Counted from the first letter of the stretch, positions 17,779 to 26,546 are shown. The stretch is DNA of 64,000 nt from Pandoraea pneumonica (GCF_902459645.1 NZ_CABPSK010000001.1:930001-994000), one strand, 5' to 3'. Notes: generated from the sequence alone by a model not told the origin. Made by a program: numbers and translations.

Positions 17779-18654
17779 TTGAAACGCCTCAGCTTTTCGC
17801 TCGTCGTGGCGTTGCTACGCGTATTCTCCGTGCTGCCGTACCCACTGGTCGCAAGGCTCGGGATGGCTGTTGGCACGGTACTGTTTGCACTGCCGAGCCG
17901 CCGCAAGCACATCGTCCTCGTGAACTTGCGCCTTTGCTTCCCCGAGAAAACTGCCCTCGAACACCAGCAGCTCGCCAGAACGCACTTCCGCCATGTGGTG
18001 CGCAGCTATCTGGAGCGAGGTATTCAGTGGTTTGGCAGCGCGAAAGCCATTCAGAACATCGTCCAACTCGATAGCAAAATCGATCTCGACGATCCCGACG
18101 CGCCGCCGACGATCTTCATGGGGTTTCACTTCGTGGGTATCGAGGTGGGCTGCATGCGTTACTCGACGCATCTGCCCGTGGCGTCGCTGTACACCCGCAT
18201 GTCGAGCACGTCGCTGTGCGACTTGGCCAAGCGGCAACGCGGCCGGTTCGGGGCGGAAATGATCGAGCGTGCCACTAGCGCCAAGAAGATCATTGCGCTG
18301 CTGCGCTCCGGCAAGCCGGTGATGATCGCAGCCGATATGGATCAGGGTGTCGACAATTCCGTGTTCGTGCCTTTCTTCGGCGTTCCCGCCTGCACGCTGA
18401 CAGCGGTATCGCGTCTGGCGAAGCTTGGGCGCGCCCGCGTCGTGCCGTTCGTGACCGAGGTGCTCCCGGACTACCAAGGGTACAAGTTGACGATTTTCGA
18501 GCCGCTCGCCGACTTTCCGTCAGCAAGCGACGAGGTCGATGCGCGCCGCATGAATGCGTTTCTTGAAGAGCAGATCGCCAAGATTCCCGAGCAGTACTAC
18601 TGGGTGCACCGCCGCTTCAAGCATCGACCGGCGGGCATGGCATCGGTCTATTGA
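17779..18654 (+). CDS. LpxL/HtrB-family lipid A acyltransferase
   Basis: The protein (291 residues from the TTG at 17779) belongs to the lysophospholipid/lipid A late acyltransferases. It has an N-terminal hydrophobic anchor (LVVALLRVFSVLPYPLVARLGMAVGTVLFALP), the catalytic HX4E motif in MGFHFVGIEVG and the conserved MIAADMDQGVDNSVFVPFFG block. It would transfer a secondary acyl chain to lipid A at the inner membrane. The start is uncertain: AGGGAAG precedes the TTG, while a GTG at 17707 would add 24 residues. No other lipid A genes are nearby. Confidence 0.85.
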   Translation: MKRLSFSLVVALLRVFSVLPYPLVARLGMAVGTVLFALPSRRKHIVLVNLRLCFPEKTALEHQQLARTHFRHVVRSYLERGIQWFGSAKAIQNIVQLDSKIDLDDPDAPPTIFMGFHFVGIEVGCMRYSTHLPVASLYTRMSSTSLCDLAKRQRGRFGAEMIERATSAKKIIALLRSGKPVMIAADMDQGVDNSVFVPFFGVPACTLTAVSRLAKLGRARVVPFVTEVLPDYQGYKLTIFEPLADFPSASDEVDARRMNAFLEEQIAKIPEQYYWVHRRFKHRPAGMASVY

Positions 18655-18681
18655 CCGACGTGTGACGCGATCATTTCTCGG

Positions 18682-19737
18682 TCATTTCTCAGTAGTGGGT
18701 TGAGCAAGCGCTGAGTCGGGATCGCCGTCATGCGAGATCAAGATCGCCAGCCACCGGCTGCTTTGAAACTGCGCGGCGATCACCATCACGAGTACCGTCA
18801 GCGGCGTCGAGAGAATGGCGCCCGGCACGCCCCATATCAGCGTCCAAATCCCCAGTGCAAAAATACCGACCAAGGGGTCGGTATTGGTGCTTCTCGCCTG
18901 AAGCTTCGGTTGCACGATGTTGTGGGCAATCTGGAAGATGGCGAGGGTGACCAAAAACACGGCCAACGGCACAGAAATCGAGTCGCTATGGAGCGCGGCA
19001 AATAGGGCAGGGACGACGCTCGCCACGAACGGCCCCACGACCGGCATAAACGCGAGCAGGAACACGGTCACCGCCCAGAACGCCGTATTGGGCAATTCAG
19101 CGACGCGGAACACCAAAGCAGAGATCACGGCAATCGCCAGATTGATCGCCGTTTGAGAGATCAGATAAGCCTGCACGCCGTGCACGATCTTGTTGAGCAC
19201 GAGACGCTGCGAATTCGCCCTGGCTTCGCTCGTCGTGATACGCAGAATCTTCGGATCGGCGTTTCGCATCGACCCCAGCAGCATGAACACCAGAAACATC
19301 AACGTGAGAAACGCCATCGATACCGCGTCGCCCAGCCAGGCCGCGATGGTGTGTTCGAAATGGGGCAAATCGATAAGCGCCAGCACCGTCGCCAAATCGA
19401 AACGCCGCCCGAACCCGACCGTGGCCGTTCGGATGAGTCGGTCGAGCTGGCCGGGGAGGTCGGGCGATTGCTTGATGAGATCGCTGATGCCTTGAAGCGT
19501 GACGATGAAGATGCTGTAGGCGCTAAAGCCCACGATCACGACAGTCGCCAGCAGGATCAGCCATTTTGGTGCCCGTGGCAGCAGGCGCACGACCACGGAG
19601 ACGATGCCCGAGATCAGAATTCGCAGGAGGACGGCGAGAAAGAACGGGATGAGTACCGGGCGCAGAAAATAGAGGATTGCGAGGCCCGCAGCAACGCCCG
19701 TCGTGGTCTGTCCAACAGACCCAGGTGTGGAAGTCAT
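18682..19737 (-). CDS. AI-2E family transporter (PerM-like permease)
   Basis: The 351-residue protein has eight or so membrane segments. Family marks are AILYFLRPVLIPFFLAVLLRILI near the start and VVPALFAALH...NIVQPKLQARSTNTDPLVGIFALGIW...GVPGAILSTPLTVLVMV near the end. Members export autoinducer-2 or act as Na+/H+ antiporters, so the substrate cannot be assigned. It is transcribed towards and convergent with the acyltransferase gene. Its upstream neighbour on the same strand ends in a terminator, so it is probably transcribed alone. Confidence 0.85.
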   Translation of the reverse strand: MTSTPGSVGQTTTGVAAGLAILYFLRPVLIPFFLAVLLRILISGIVSVVVRLLPRAPKWLILLATVVIVGFSAYSIFIVTLQGISDLIKQSPDLPGQLDRLIRTATVGFGRRFDLATVLALIDLPHFEHTIAAWLGDAVSMAFLTLMFLVFMLLGSMRNADPKILRITTSEARANSQRLVLNKIVHGVQAYLISQTAINLAIAVISALVFRVAELPNTAFWAVTVFLLAFMPVVGPFVASVVPALFAALHSDSISVPLAVFLVTLAIFQIAHNIVQPKLQARSTNTDPLVGIFALGIWTLIWGVPGAILSTPLTVLVMVIAAQFQSSRWLAILISHDGDPDSALAQPTTEK

Positions 19738-19763
19738 CGATCGATATTCTTAACGGTAAAGGC

Positions 19764-19792
19764 AAAGGCGCGCCGTGGATTGCGCGCCTTTT
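19764..19792 (-). terminator. Terminator after DUF1254 gene
   Basis: AAAGGCGCGC (19764-19773) pairs perfectly with GCGCGCCTTT (19782-19791). On the minus strand the stem is followed by T-rich sequence, which fits termination of the DUF1254 transcript just before the AI-2E gene. Confidence 0.75.
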
Positions 19793-19805
19793 GACCGCAA
19801 GAATA

Positions 19806-21374
19806 TTACTCCATTGCCTCGATTTCGCCCGGCTTCCACGTCTTGTCGAACCACGCTTCGAGCGGACCATACAGCCGCAAGATCGTGAACCAGCCTTTGC
19901 CCGGCACCGTCTGCATCCAATTGGCTTCGCGGCCTTTGGGGGCAACGGGGCCGAAATACAGATCGACCGAACCGTCGGCATTGGCGATCAGCTTGTCGCG
20001 CTTGTTGTTCTTACTAGGGAACGGCTGCCCCGTCTGTAGCTCGGAGCGGGTTTGCGGATCGTAAATGACGACCGACCAGAAGTCCTTAGCGGGCACGTTC
20101 GCGGGAATGCGAAGCCGGTATTGCTTTGCGCCGTCGAAGGGCTGCCCGGTGGCATCGGCGCTGGAGAGCGCATATTGCGAGCCCTTGCCGATTAATTTCG
20201 CTGCCATTGCGGGCGTATTGACGGTGGCGACGTAGAAGAAGCCCGTGCGAGCGTCGAGGTCGCGGCCTGCAGTGCCGTCGCCGCCCAGCCAACGGTAGTC
20301 GTCACCAATGAAGCCCACGCGCCATTGGCTGTTGGGATAGAGCCACGCACGCGGATCGCGATTGCGGAAACTGATCGCTCTGGCGGTGGCGTTGCCGACG
20401 GCAACCGCTTCGGTGAGCGTTTTCGTCATGCGCGCATCGGGGGCGAAAGGCTTGCCCTTGCGAATGCCGATCGAGGCGACAAGTCCCCGCAGTTCCGGAT
20501 CGATAAAGTCGACGGGCTCCTTCTGGATGACGTGATCCAGTTCCTTGAAGAATTCGAAGTTGTTGGCATGCACCGTATTGAATGCCTGCTTCGACGAGTT
20601 GATGAATTCCATCGTCGGCGGGTGTTTAGCCTGACTCAGCGAATAGACCTTGAATCCTTCGCGGAACATTTTCGACGCGACGTCGGGCTTGCCATCCACC
20701 AGAAAGCCGCGCAAGACGACGATGTTCACATACGACGGCGAGCGTGCAATGTAGTACTCGCCGCCATCTTTCACATCCTTGGGGAGCTTGCCTTTGTAGC
20801 CGGTGGGCACGATCAGGTACTTGCCGCCCTTGCCGCGATCCGGCCCGGGCACGCCCATGTCGACGACAAAGCGGAAGAACGCGTCGTTGACGGTGCCCGG
20901 CCCGCTGCCCGGCGGCACTTCGACCACGGTCGGGCCATCGGCTTCGAGGTCGAGCACACCGAAGGCGTAGACCGTGTCGGTGTTGGCGGTGAGCAGCAGC
21001 GGATTGGAGTCGGCGAGTTGATCGTAGATCGTGGCCTGATGGCTCTTCGTTGCGCCAAGCGCCACGCTCGAGCGGCGGATGGCTTCGATGCTCGCCGCAG
21101 GCATAAGGTTGAGGAAGACTTCCACACCGCGCAGGAAATCGAGGTTGTCGAACGCTCGGTCGGCCGTATCTTTGGTCGGAACGCCATCGAAAAAGTCGAG
21201 CTTGCCGATACGCGTCTGAACCGTGTCGGGCGTCAGCACATCCGCTGGAATGTAAGTGTTGAACCCCGTCGTGGGCGGCGCCCCTTGCGGGGCCTTCTGC
21301 GCGTAGGTGGCGGGGGCGCACAGCGCTCCGATGAGCGTGGCGGTCATGAGGCCGCGGGTGCGGTTGAAAAGCAT
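19806..21374 (-). CDS. DUF1254/DUF1214 exported protein (copy 1)
   Basis: The 522-residue protein has a cleavable signal (TATLIGALCAPATYAQ). An N-terminal DUF1254 domain contains the NTDTVYAFGVLDLEADGPTVVEVP block and GKGGKYLIVPTGYKG. A C-terminal DUF1214 domain contains FWSVVIYDPQTRSELQTGQPFPSKNN, ADGSVDLYFGP and GWFTILRLYGPLEAWFDKTWKPGEIE. Function is unknown for the family, although members recur beside catabolic genes. Two further homologues lie at 57478-60580. It sits downstream of the hydroxyisourate-hydrolase-like gene on the same strand. Confidence 0.85.
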   Translation of the reverse strand: MLFNRTRGLMTATLIGALCAPATYAQKAPQGAPPTTGFNTYIPADVLTPDTVQTRIGKLDFFDGVPTKDTADRAFDNLDFLRGVEVFLNLMPAASIEAIRRSSVALGATKSHQATIYDQLADSNPLLLTANTDTVYAFGVLDLEADGPTVVEVPPGSGPGTVNDAFFRFVVDMGVPGPDRGKGGKYLIVPTGYKGKLPKDVKDGGEYYIARSPSYVNIVVLRGFLVDGKPDVASKMFREGFKVYSLSQAKHPPTMEFINSSKQAFNTVHANNFEFFKELDHVIQKEPVDFIDPELRGLVASIGIRKGKPFAPDARMTKTLTEAVAVGNATARAISFRNRDPRAWLYPNSQWRVGFIGDDYRWLGGDGTAGRDLDARTGFFYVATVNTPAMAAKLIGKGSQYALSSADATGQPFDGAKQYRLRIPANVPAKDFWSVVIYDPQTRSELQTGQPFPSKNNKRDKLIANADGSVDLYFGPVAPKGREANWMQTVPGKGWFTILRLYGPLEAWFDKTWKPGEIEAME

Positions 21375-21484
21375 TCACTTCTCCGTCTTAGGGCAAGGGC
21401 TCCCGGAATGTACGCCGGGGCCGCTTGCGAAAAACGGAGGTGATGATGACCTGAGGCAAAACGACGTCAGAAATGAGACGAAAC

Positions 21485-21895
21485 TTAGTTGCCCCGATAG
21501 GTCGAGAAACCGTAAGGGCTGATAAGTAGGGGGATGTGGTAGTGCGGAACCGTGCCATCCGCATTGAAAATCACTGGGATTTCAGGGAAGAAGGTGGGCG
21601 CATTGTGTTTGGCGAACCACGCACCGGTTTTAAACGTCACCCGATAGGTCCCTTTTTGAAGGGATTCGCCCTCCGGGTAGAGCGCCGTGATGCGACCCTG
21701 CTGATTCGTTGTCGCGGCGTTGAGCATCTTCCACTGCGCTTTCTCTTGTTTCTCCAACGTGACTTCGACGCCAGCAGACGGCAGACCGTCTTGCAGGTTA
21801 AGCACATGGACACTCAATGGGTTAGATGCAGCTAGCGCCAAGCGGCACGCGCCCAACAGCAACAGACCGGTGAAGCAACGTTTGATTCCTTTCAA
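21485..21895 (-). CDS. Periplasmic 5-hydroxyisourate hydrolase / transthyretin-like protein
   Basis: The 136-residue protein has a signal peptide (CFTGLLLLGACRLALA) and a transthyretin-fold domain. The N-terminal motif LSVHVLNLQDGLPSAGVEVTLEK and the C-terminal HYHIPLLISPYGFSTYRG identify hydroxyisourate hydrolase (uric acid degradation). The His of HVLN, the Arg of QGRITALY and the His of HYHIPLL match the catalytic residues. The canonical end YRGS is YRGN here, so the terminal Ser is replaced by Asn. No other ureide genes are present, so the role may have drifted. Confidence 0.82.
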   Translation of the reverse strand: MKGIKRCFTGLLLLGACRLALAASNPLSVHVLNLQDGLPSAGVEVTLEKQEKAQWKMLNAATTNQQGRITALYPEGESLQKGTYRVTFKTGAWFAKHNAPTFFPEIPVIFNADGTVPHYHIPLLISPYGFSTYRGN

Positions 21896-22023
21896 AGCTT
21901 CCTCCTTTTGAACGCAGTTTGCGTACTGCGCGTATCACTTTATGGAGGCGTGATCTGTTGGGATATCAGAAAACGATCAAAATCACCGGACCCATTCCAG
22001 GGTCCGCACGACTTCACCAAGCC

Positions 22024-22359
22024 TCATGCCAACGGCATCGCCAACAACACGGCAACCGGACTCGCCGAGAGGTTCTTTAAAGCACGCGCCTCCCCAGGTG
22101 CCAGACGGCACGAATCGTTAGCCCGTAAGACTTCGCTGCCGGTCTCGGTCTCCACGGTCAACTCGCCCGATAGCACGACGTAATGCTTTTCAAGGGCAGA
22201 CGCCGAGAGTGTCGTGTGCCCGCCTGGCTCGATCGTCGAGACGCCGAGCCAGAGCGACGTCGACTCCCCGGCTTCATGTCCCTGCAATCTCACGCAGCGC
22301 ATGCCGAAGTGATTCTCCGGGAAGTATTCCGGCGCCGACTCGAATCGCGTGATGTTCAT
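22024..22359 (-). CDS. Small cupin-domain protein
   Basis: The 111-residue single-domain cupin has cupin motif 1 around GGHTTLSASALEKHYVVLSGELTVE and motif 2 near LAPGEARALKN. The metal-binding His pattern is incomplete (one clear His in each motif 1 half, none in motif 2), so it could be a ligand-binding or isomerase-type cupin rather than a dioxygenase. It overlaps the ADH gene by four bases and is the last gene of the intradiol-dioxygenase operon. Confidence 0.75.
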   Translation of the reverse strand: MNITRFESAPEYFPENHFGMRCVRLQGHEAGESTSLWLGVSTIEPGGHTTLSASALEKHYVVLSGELTVETETGSEVLRANDSCRLAPGEARALKNLSASPVAVLLAMPLA

Positions 22360-23333
22360 GGCTTGAGCAGAACCCGGTTGGTGCTGCCGCGCAACACCGC
22401 CTGATAAGCCGTCGCGGCATCGTCGATCGAGAAAATCGCTTCGCTCAGAATCGGGTACGGCTTGTAGGTGCCATCCACGAACAGCGGATACAGCTGATCG
22501 AGAATCTGCGCGCCATCGGTGCTGTCGAGTGCCAACGAATCGATGCCGAGATACGTGTGTTGGCCGCGGAAGAACGTGAAGATGTCGAACGGGACGGCGC
22601 GCTCGAACGTGGAGATAAAAATCTGCGTGCCGCGCTTCGCCATGGCGGCATTAGCCTGCTCGAAGTAGGGGCTGCCCACCGTGTTGTAGACGATGTCGGC
22701 GCCATGCCCGCCCGTCATCTCGCGCACCACGTCGGCGATACCTTGAGACGAGGCGTCGATCATGATCACTTCGCCGTTGGCATGCCCCAGATACCCTTGC
22801 GCGGTGCGCTCGACGCCGAACACCTTCGCACCGGCGTGCGTCGCCATCTGAACGACCGCCTGACCGACCTTACCGTTAGCGCCAAGGACCAGCACCACAT
22901 CACTCGCCTTCACACCGCCCGCACGACGCAACCCCTCGAATGCGGTCACGAACGGTACACCAATCGCACCGGCTTCTTCCATCGTCAAATTGACCGGCTT
23001 TTTCCGCACGCCACCGACCGGCAGGCTCAGGAAATATCCGTGCGATCCGTTGCGTCGAATGCCCAGTTCGCCACCGCTTCCCCAAACTTCCTGACCGACC
23101 AGATCGGCCGGGCCATCGAGCACCACACCCGCAAAGTCGCGGCCAGGCGTGCGCGGCCATACGGCGTGGGGCATGGCACCAAGTACGGCCTTCACGTCGC
23201 TCGGATTGACGCCGGCGCTCAGCACCTGCACCAGACATTCCCCTTGGCCGACGGCCGGAACCGATTGGGCGGCGATGCTCAGGTCGAGGGCATCCAGACT
23301 GGCGCTCGGCGCCGTGACACGAACTGCTTTCAT
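22356..23333 (-). CDS. Quinone-oxidoreductase-like MDR alcohol dehydrogenase
   Basis: The 325-residue medium-chain dehydrogenase/reductase has a GroES-like N-terminus (VLSAGVNPSDVKAVLG, PRTPGRDFAGVV) and a Rossmann domain with VLVLGANGKVGQAVVQMA. It lacks the Cys-rich structural zinc loop, which fits zinc-independent NADPH:quinone reductases and enoyl reductases. In this operon it may reduce a ring-cleavage product such as a maleylacetate-like intermediate, but this is inference. It lies 11 bases after the gamma-carbonic-anhydrase-like gene. Confidence 0.83.
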   Translation of the reverse strand: MKAVRVTAPSASLDALDLSIAAQSVPAVGQGECLVQVLSAGVNPSDVKAVLGAMPHAVWPRTPGRDFAGVVLDGPADLVGQEVWGSGGELGIRRNGSHGYFLSLPVGGVRKKPVNLTMEEAGAIGVPFVTAFEGLRRAGGVKASDVVLVLGANGKVGQAVVQMATHAGAKVFGVERTAQGYLGHANGEVIMIDASSQGIADVVREMTGGHGADIVYNTVGSPYFEQANAAMAKRGTQIFISTFERAVPFDIFTFFRGQHTYLGIDSLALDSTDGAQILDQLYPLFVDGTYKPYPILSEAIFSIDDAATAYQAVLRGSTNRVLLKP

Positions 23334-23344
23334 GCTTGTTGCTC

Positions 23345-23890
23345 CTAGAAAGGCAAAGTAACGAATTGGTTGCGCCGATAGCGCTCGATCAGTGCGACGT
23401 AACGCGCGCTAGCGACACCCAGCCCAGCGCGCTCGTCGTCGGTCAGCATCCGGAGCAGACGGGCCGGATTGCCAGCCCACAACTCGCCGGTGCCGACCAC
23501 CTTGTGCGGCGTCAGCACCGCACCCGCCGCCAACATGCCTCCCGATTTGACGACGGCACCGTCGAGTACGCGGGCACCGAAACCGACGAACGCACCGTCT
23601 TCCAGCGTGCACGCGTGAAGAATCGCGCCGTGGCCGACGGTGACGTCATCACCGACGATCGTCGGCAGCCCATTGGTGGTGCCGTGAACGATGGTCCCGT
23701 CTTGCAGGTTGGAGCGCTCGCCAATCGCAATGGGCTGCACGTCGCCACGCAACACGCAGTTGAACCAGATCGACGACTGAGCACCAATCGCTACGGCGCC
23801 AATCAGTTGCGTGCCTTGGGCAACGAAAGCACTGGGGTCGACCCATGGCGCGAAAGGCGGGGAGGGCTGGGAGGCGTGGGGCTGGTTCAC
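23345..23890 (-). CDS. Gamma-carbonic-anhydrase-like hexapeptide-repeat protein
   Basis: The 181-residue left-handed beta-helix protein has hexapeptide repeats (AVAIGAQSSIWFNCVLRGDVQPIAIGERSN begins the run). The three His of IVHG and VGHGAILH match the zinc ligands of gamma-class carbonic anhydrases and the PaaY/YrdA/CaiE group. PaaY-like members are thioesterases in aromatic catabolism, a plausible role here. It overlaps the BKACE gene by four bases. Confidence 0.83.
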   Translation of the reverse strand: MNQPHASQPSPPFAPWVDPSAFVAQGTQLIGAVAIGAQSSIWFNCVLRGDVQPIAIGERSNLQDGTIVHGTTNGLPTIVGDDVTVGHGAILHACTLEDGAFVGFGARVLDGAVVKSGGMLAAGAVLTPHKVVGTGELWAGNPARLLRMLTDDERAGLGVASARYVALIERYRRNQFVTLPF

Positions 23891-24768
23891 CGCGTCAGCC
23901 CCAGTTGTTCACGGGCTTCTTGCGCGCTCGCCAGCTCGCCGCCGAGCGACTCCACGATGTCGCGGGCCCGCTTTACCAGCGCCGCGTTGCTCTCGGCAAG
24001 TACGCCCTTAGAGATGTAGATGTTGTCTTCAAGCCCCACGCGCACGTGTCCACCGGCAAGCCACGCTTGCGCGACGATCGGGAACTCGAAGCGCCCGATG
24101 CCGAAAGCCGCCCATTGCGCACCGGCGGGTAACAGACTGCGGGCGTACAACAGCGTTTCCGGCGAGGCGGAGAAGCCGTACTTCACGCCCATCACGAAGG
24201 TCCACAGGCCCGGGCCGTCGAGAACGCCGGACTTGATCAGATCGAGCGCGAGGTGCATGTCGCCGGAATCGAAGATTTCCAGTTCGGGTTTGACACCGGC
24301 TTCACGAATGACTGCGGCCATACGCGTGACGTTCTTCGGCGTGTTGATGACGACGTCGCCACCCGAATTCATCGTGTTCAGATCGAGGCTGCAAATGTCC
24401 GGACGCAGCGCAAGAATGTGTTCCACACGATCTTCCGGGCGCATCAACGTCGTGCCCGGGGCTGCAACTTTGGGGTCATCTTCGCTAGGAATGAAGCGTC
24501 CGCCCGGGCCGGTCGTCAGATTAATGATGACGTCGGTGTTTTCTGCGCGAATGCGTTCGATGACGTCGCGATACAACCCAATATCCATCGACGGGCGGCC
24601 CGTCTTGGGGTCGCGCACGTGAATGTGGACGACGGCGGCACCGGCGCGGGCGGCATCGAGCGATGCCGTCGCGATTTGTTCCGGCGTGACCGGCAAGCCC
24701 GGATGCTGCTCGGGTTTGGTCAGATTGCCGGTCACCGCGCAGGTGAGGATGGTCTTGCGTGAATGCAT
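23887..24768 (-). CDS. BKACE-family beta-keto acid cleavage enzyme (DUF849)
   Basis: The 293-residue TIM-barrel protein opens with TILTCAVTGN and has VVHIHVRDPKTGRPS, the HxH zinc motif of 3-keto-5-aminohexanoate cleavage enzymes, followed by INLTTGPGG and LDLNTMNSGG. BKACE enzymes condense a beta-keto acid with acetyl-CoA, giving acetoacetate plus a CoA ester. The substrate varies with the side chain and cannot be read here. In this operon it would act on a beta-keto acid formed after ring opening, replacing the usual thiolase step. Confidence 0.88.
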   Translation of the reverse strand: MHSRKTILTCAVTGNLTKPEQHPGLPVTPEQIATASLDAARAGAAVVHIHVRDPKTGRPSMDIGLYRDVIERIRAENTDVIINLTTGPGGRFIPSEDDPKVAAPGTTLMRPEDRVEHILALRPDICSLDLNTMNSGGDVVINTPKNVTRMAAVIREAGVKPELEIFDSGDMHLALDLIKSGVLDGPGLWTFVMGVKYGFSASPETLLYARSLLPAGAQWAAFGIGRFEFPIVAQAWLAGGHVRVGLEDNIYISKGVLAESNAALVKRARDIVESLGGELASAQEAREQLGLTR

Positions 24769-24783
24769 GTGAGGCTCCGGAAT

Positions 24784-24821
24784 GCGTTGGCGTTAGCGTT
24801 GACGATTGCGTTGGCGTTAGC
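24784..24821. repeat. 14-bp direct repeat at the SDR/BKACE junction
   Basis: GCGTTGGCGTTAGC occurs at 24784-24797 and again at 24808-24821, with GCGTT units between. The second copy covers the last codons and stop of the SDR gene, so it looks like slippage-type expansion of a short unit. Confidence 0.7.
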
Positions 24822-25566
24822 CCAGACGACGGCCGCCATCGACGACCAGCGTCACGCCCGTCGTGAATGTCAGATGCGTGGCGCAGGCCTCGATGGCCGC
24901 AGCGATGTCGTCGGGCGTGCCGATCCGGCCGAGCGGCGTTGTTGCCGCTACCTTGTCGTTAAAGTCGGCACCGCGTCCCGGCACGAACGTCGTGTCGACG
25001 ACGCCGGGCGACACATTGACGACGCGAATTTTCGGGGCCAACGCGCGGCCCAACGACGCGGCCATGATGTCGATGCCAGCCTTCACGGCGCAGTAGGCCA
25101 CGTTGCTGCCGACTCCCGTTGTTGCCGAGATTGACGACACGTTGACGACGAGCCCATCGCCGGAGTCGGCGAGCAAGCCGCGAAACGCCCGGATCGCAGC
25201 GAACTGGCCGCGCCAGTTCACTTTGAACATGTCGTCGATCAGTTCGTCAGTCAGGGCGTCGAGATCGCTGTGTTTGATCGGCTTGGTGAAGCCCGCGGCG
25301 TTGACGAGAATGTCGGCGCGGCCGTAGCGTTCGCGCACGGCGACGGCGAGCGCGGTCAGGGTCGCGCTGTCGGTAATCGACGCCAGCAGTGCGCTATGCC
25401 CTGCGCCGGGAATTTGCTGAACGACCGCTTCGGCCTGGGCAATGTCGTCTTGGCCGACCACGACGACGCTCGCGCCAGCCTGCGCCAAGCGATTCGCCGT
25501 TGCTTTGCCTATGCCACCCGTCCCGCCGATCACGACGGCAACCTTTTGATCCAATGCGTTTGTCAT
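24817..25566 (-). CDS. Short-chain dehydrogenase/reductase
   Basis: This is a 249-residue classical SDR. VVIGGTGGIGKATANRLA is the glycine-rich cofactor loop, NAAGFTKPI the NAG block, and SSISATTGVGSNVAYCAVKAG provides the Ser...Tyr-x3-Lys catalytic set. It is ten bases downstream of the intradiol dioxygenase and belongs to the same transcript. The substrate is probably a hydroxy or keto intermediate of the ring-cleavage pathway. Confidence 0.88.
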   Translation of the reverse strand: MTNALDQKVAVVIGGTGGIGKATANRLAQAGASVVVVGQDDIAQAEAVVQQIPGAGHSALLASITDSATLTALAVAVRERYGRADILVNAAGFTKPIKHSDLDALTDELIDDMFKVNWRGQFAAIRAFRGLLADSGDGLVVNVSSISATTGVGSNVAYCAVKAGIDIMAASLGRALAPKIRVVNVSPGVVDTTFVPGRGADFNDKVAATTPLGRIGTPDDIAAAIEACATHLTFTTGVTLVVDGGRRLG

Positions 25567-25575
25567 ACGAATCTC

Positions 25576-26493
25576 CTATTTGATGGGCGGTGTCGGGTGC
25601 GTGGGCACGCCTTCAGCGAGTACGAACCGGCAGTGCAGGGTGTAATACGGCACCGTTTGCTCGGCGCGCGGACCGGTGCCAGCCTCGTGGCGCTCGAACT
25701 TGCCCACCAGATCACGGGTCACGCCGAAGACGACGTCTGAGTCCAAATACTCGGCATCGTCCGCAAAAATCTGCGAGATAAGCGTCGTGCAGCCTTCGGC
25801 AATCACCACGAAGTGCAGATGAGCTGGGCGGTAAGGATGGCGATGCTGCGCGCGCAGCAGATCGCCAACTGGCCCGTGCGTCGGCACCGGATAACCGGCG
25901 GGGCGCACGCTGCGAAAACGGAATTCGCCACGCGCGTCGGTAAAGAAGTGGCCGCGCAGATTCATCTCCGGCTGGTCAGGGTCCTGATTCTCATAAAGCC
26001 CCACCGGGGACGCCTGCCAAACGTCGACTTTCGCGTTGGGAATCGGCTGCTGCCGAATGTCGAGCACTTGTCCGCTCACGAAGATCGGTGCGCCGGGCGC
26101 GTCGTCTTGCACGATGGACGCCCCCAAGGCGTAGTGCGGCGATCCGCCGCGAAAGAACGGGCCTAGCAGCGCACCGCCCGAGTGTTCGTCATTCATCGAG
26201 TTATTCAGCACCTTGACCAACGTCGACATGCCGAGCACATCGGCCAGCAGCACCACTTCGTTGTGGCTGTCGTTGCACGTGAGGCCAACCCGGCGCAGGA
26301 AATCCAAGCCTTGCTCGAACTCCTCATCGGTGAGCTTCACCTGCTTGAGGAAGGCATGGCCATGTACGACGAGCGCGCCCAATATCTCCTTGAGCCGCGG
26401 ATCTTCGGTCTTGCTCATGGCAGCGAGCACGATGCCCGTTACCGACGCAACATCGCTGACGATGCTGCCGCTTTGTCCAGATTCCATTTTCAT
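25576..26493 (-). CDS. Intradiol ring-cleavage dioxygenase (catechol/hydroxyquinol 1,2-dioxygenase type)
   Basis: From the ATG at 26493 (AAGGG just upstream) the product has 305 residues. It has the helical N-terminal dimerisation domain and the catalytic beta-sandwich of catechol and hydroxyquinol 1,2-dioxygenases. The iron ligands are visible as Tyr167 (GLYENQ), Tyr201 (GYPVPTHGPVGDLL), His225 and His227 (RPAHLHF). The GPVGDLLRA...HPYRPAHLHF block is closest to hydroxyquinol-type enzymes. It is the first gene of the catabolic operon and lies directly behind a promoter whose start region is covered by a LacI-type operator. An earlier ATG at 26505 lies inside that operator and is unlikely. 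Confidence 0.87.
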   Translation of the reverse strand: MKMESGQSGSIVSDVASVTGIVLAAMSKTEDPRLKEILGALVVHGHAFLKQVKLTDEEFEQGLDFLRRVGLTCNDSHNEVVLLADVLGMSTLVKVLNNSMNDEHSGGALLGPFFRGGSPHYALGASIVQDDAPGAPIFVSGQVLDIRQQPIPNAKVDVWQASPVGLYENQDPDQPEMNLRGHFFTDARGEFRFRSVRPAGYPVPTHGPVGDLLRAQHRHPYRPAHLHFVVIAEGCTTLISQIFADDAEYLDSDVVFGVTRDLVGKFERHEAGTGPRAEQTVPYYTLHCRFVLAEGVPTHPTPPIK

Positions 26494-26503
26494 TCGCCCT
26501 TTC

Positions 26504-26546
26504 ATGCAAACGTTTGCATAGTATTCTCTGATTTTTCGTTTGTCAA
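26504..26546 (-). promoter_or_regulatory. Sigma-70 promoter with LacI-type operator for the dioxygenase operon
   Basis: On the minus strand TTGACA (26541-26546) is followed after exactly 17 bases by TACTAT (26518-26523). The perfect 16-bp palindrome ATGCAAACGTTTGCAT (26504-26519) overlaps the end of the -10 and the transcription start. Its centre CG and half-site GCAAACG are typical of LacI/GalR-family operators. Binding there would block RNA polymerase. Confidence 0.8.
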
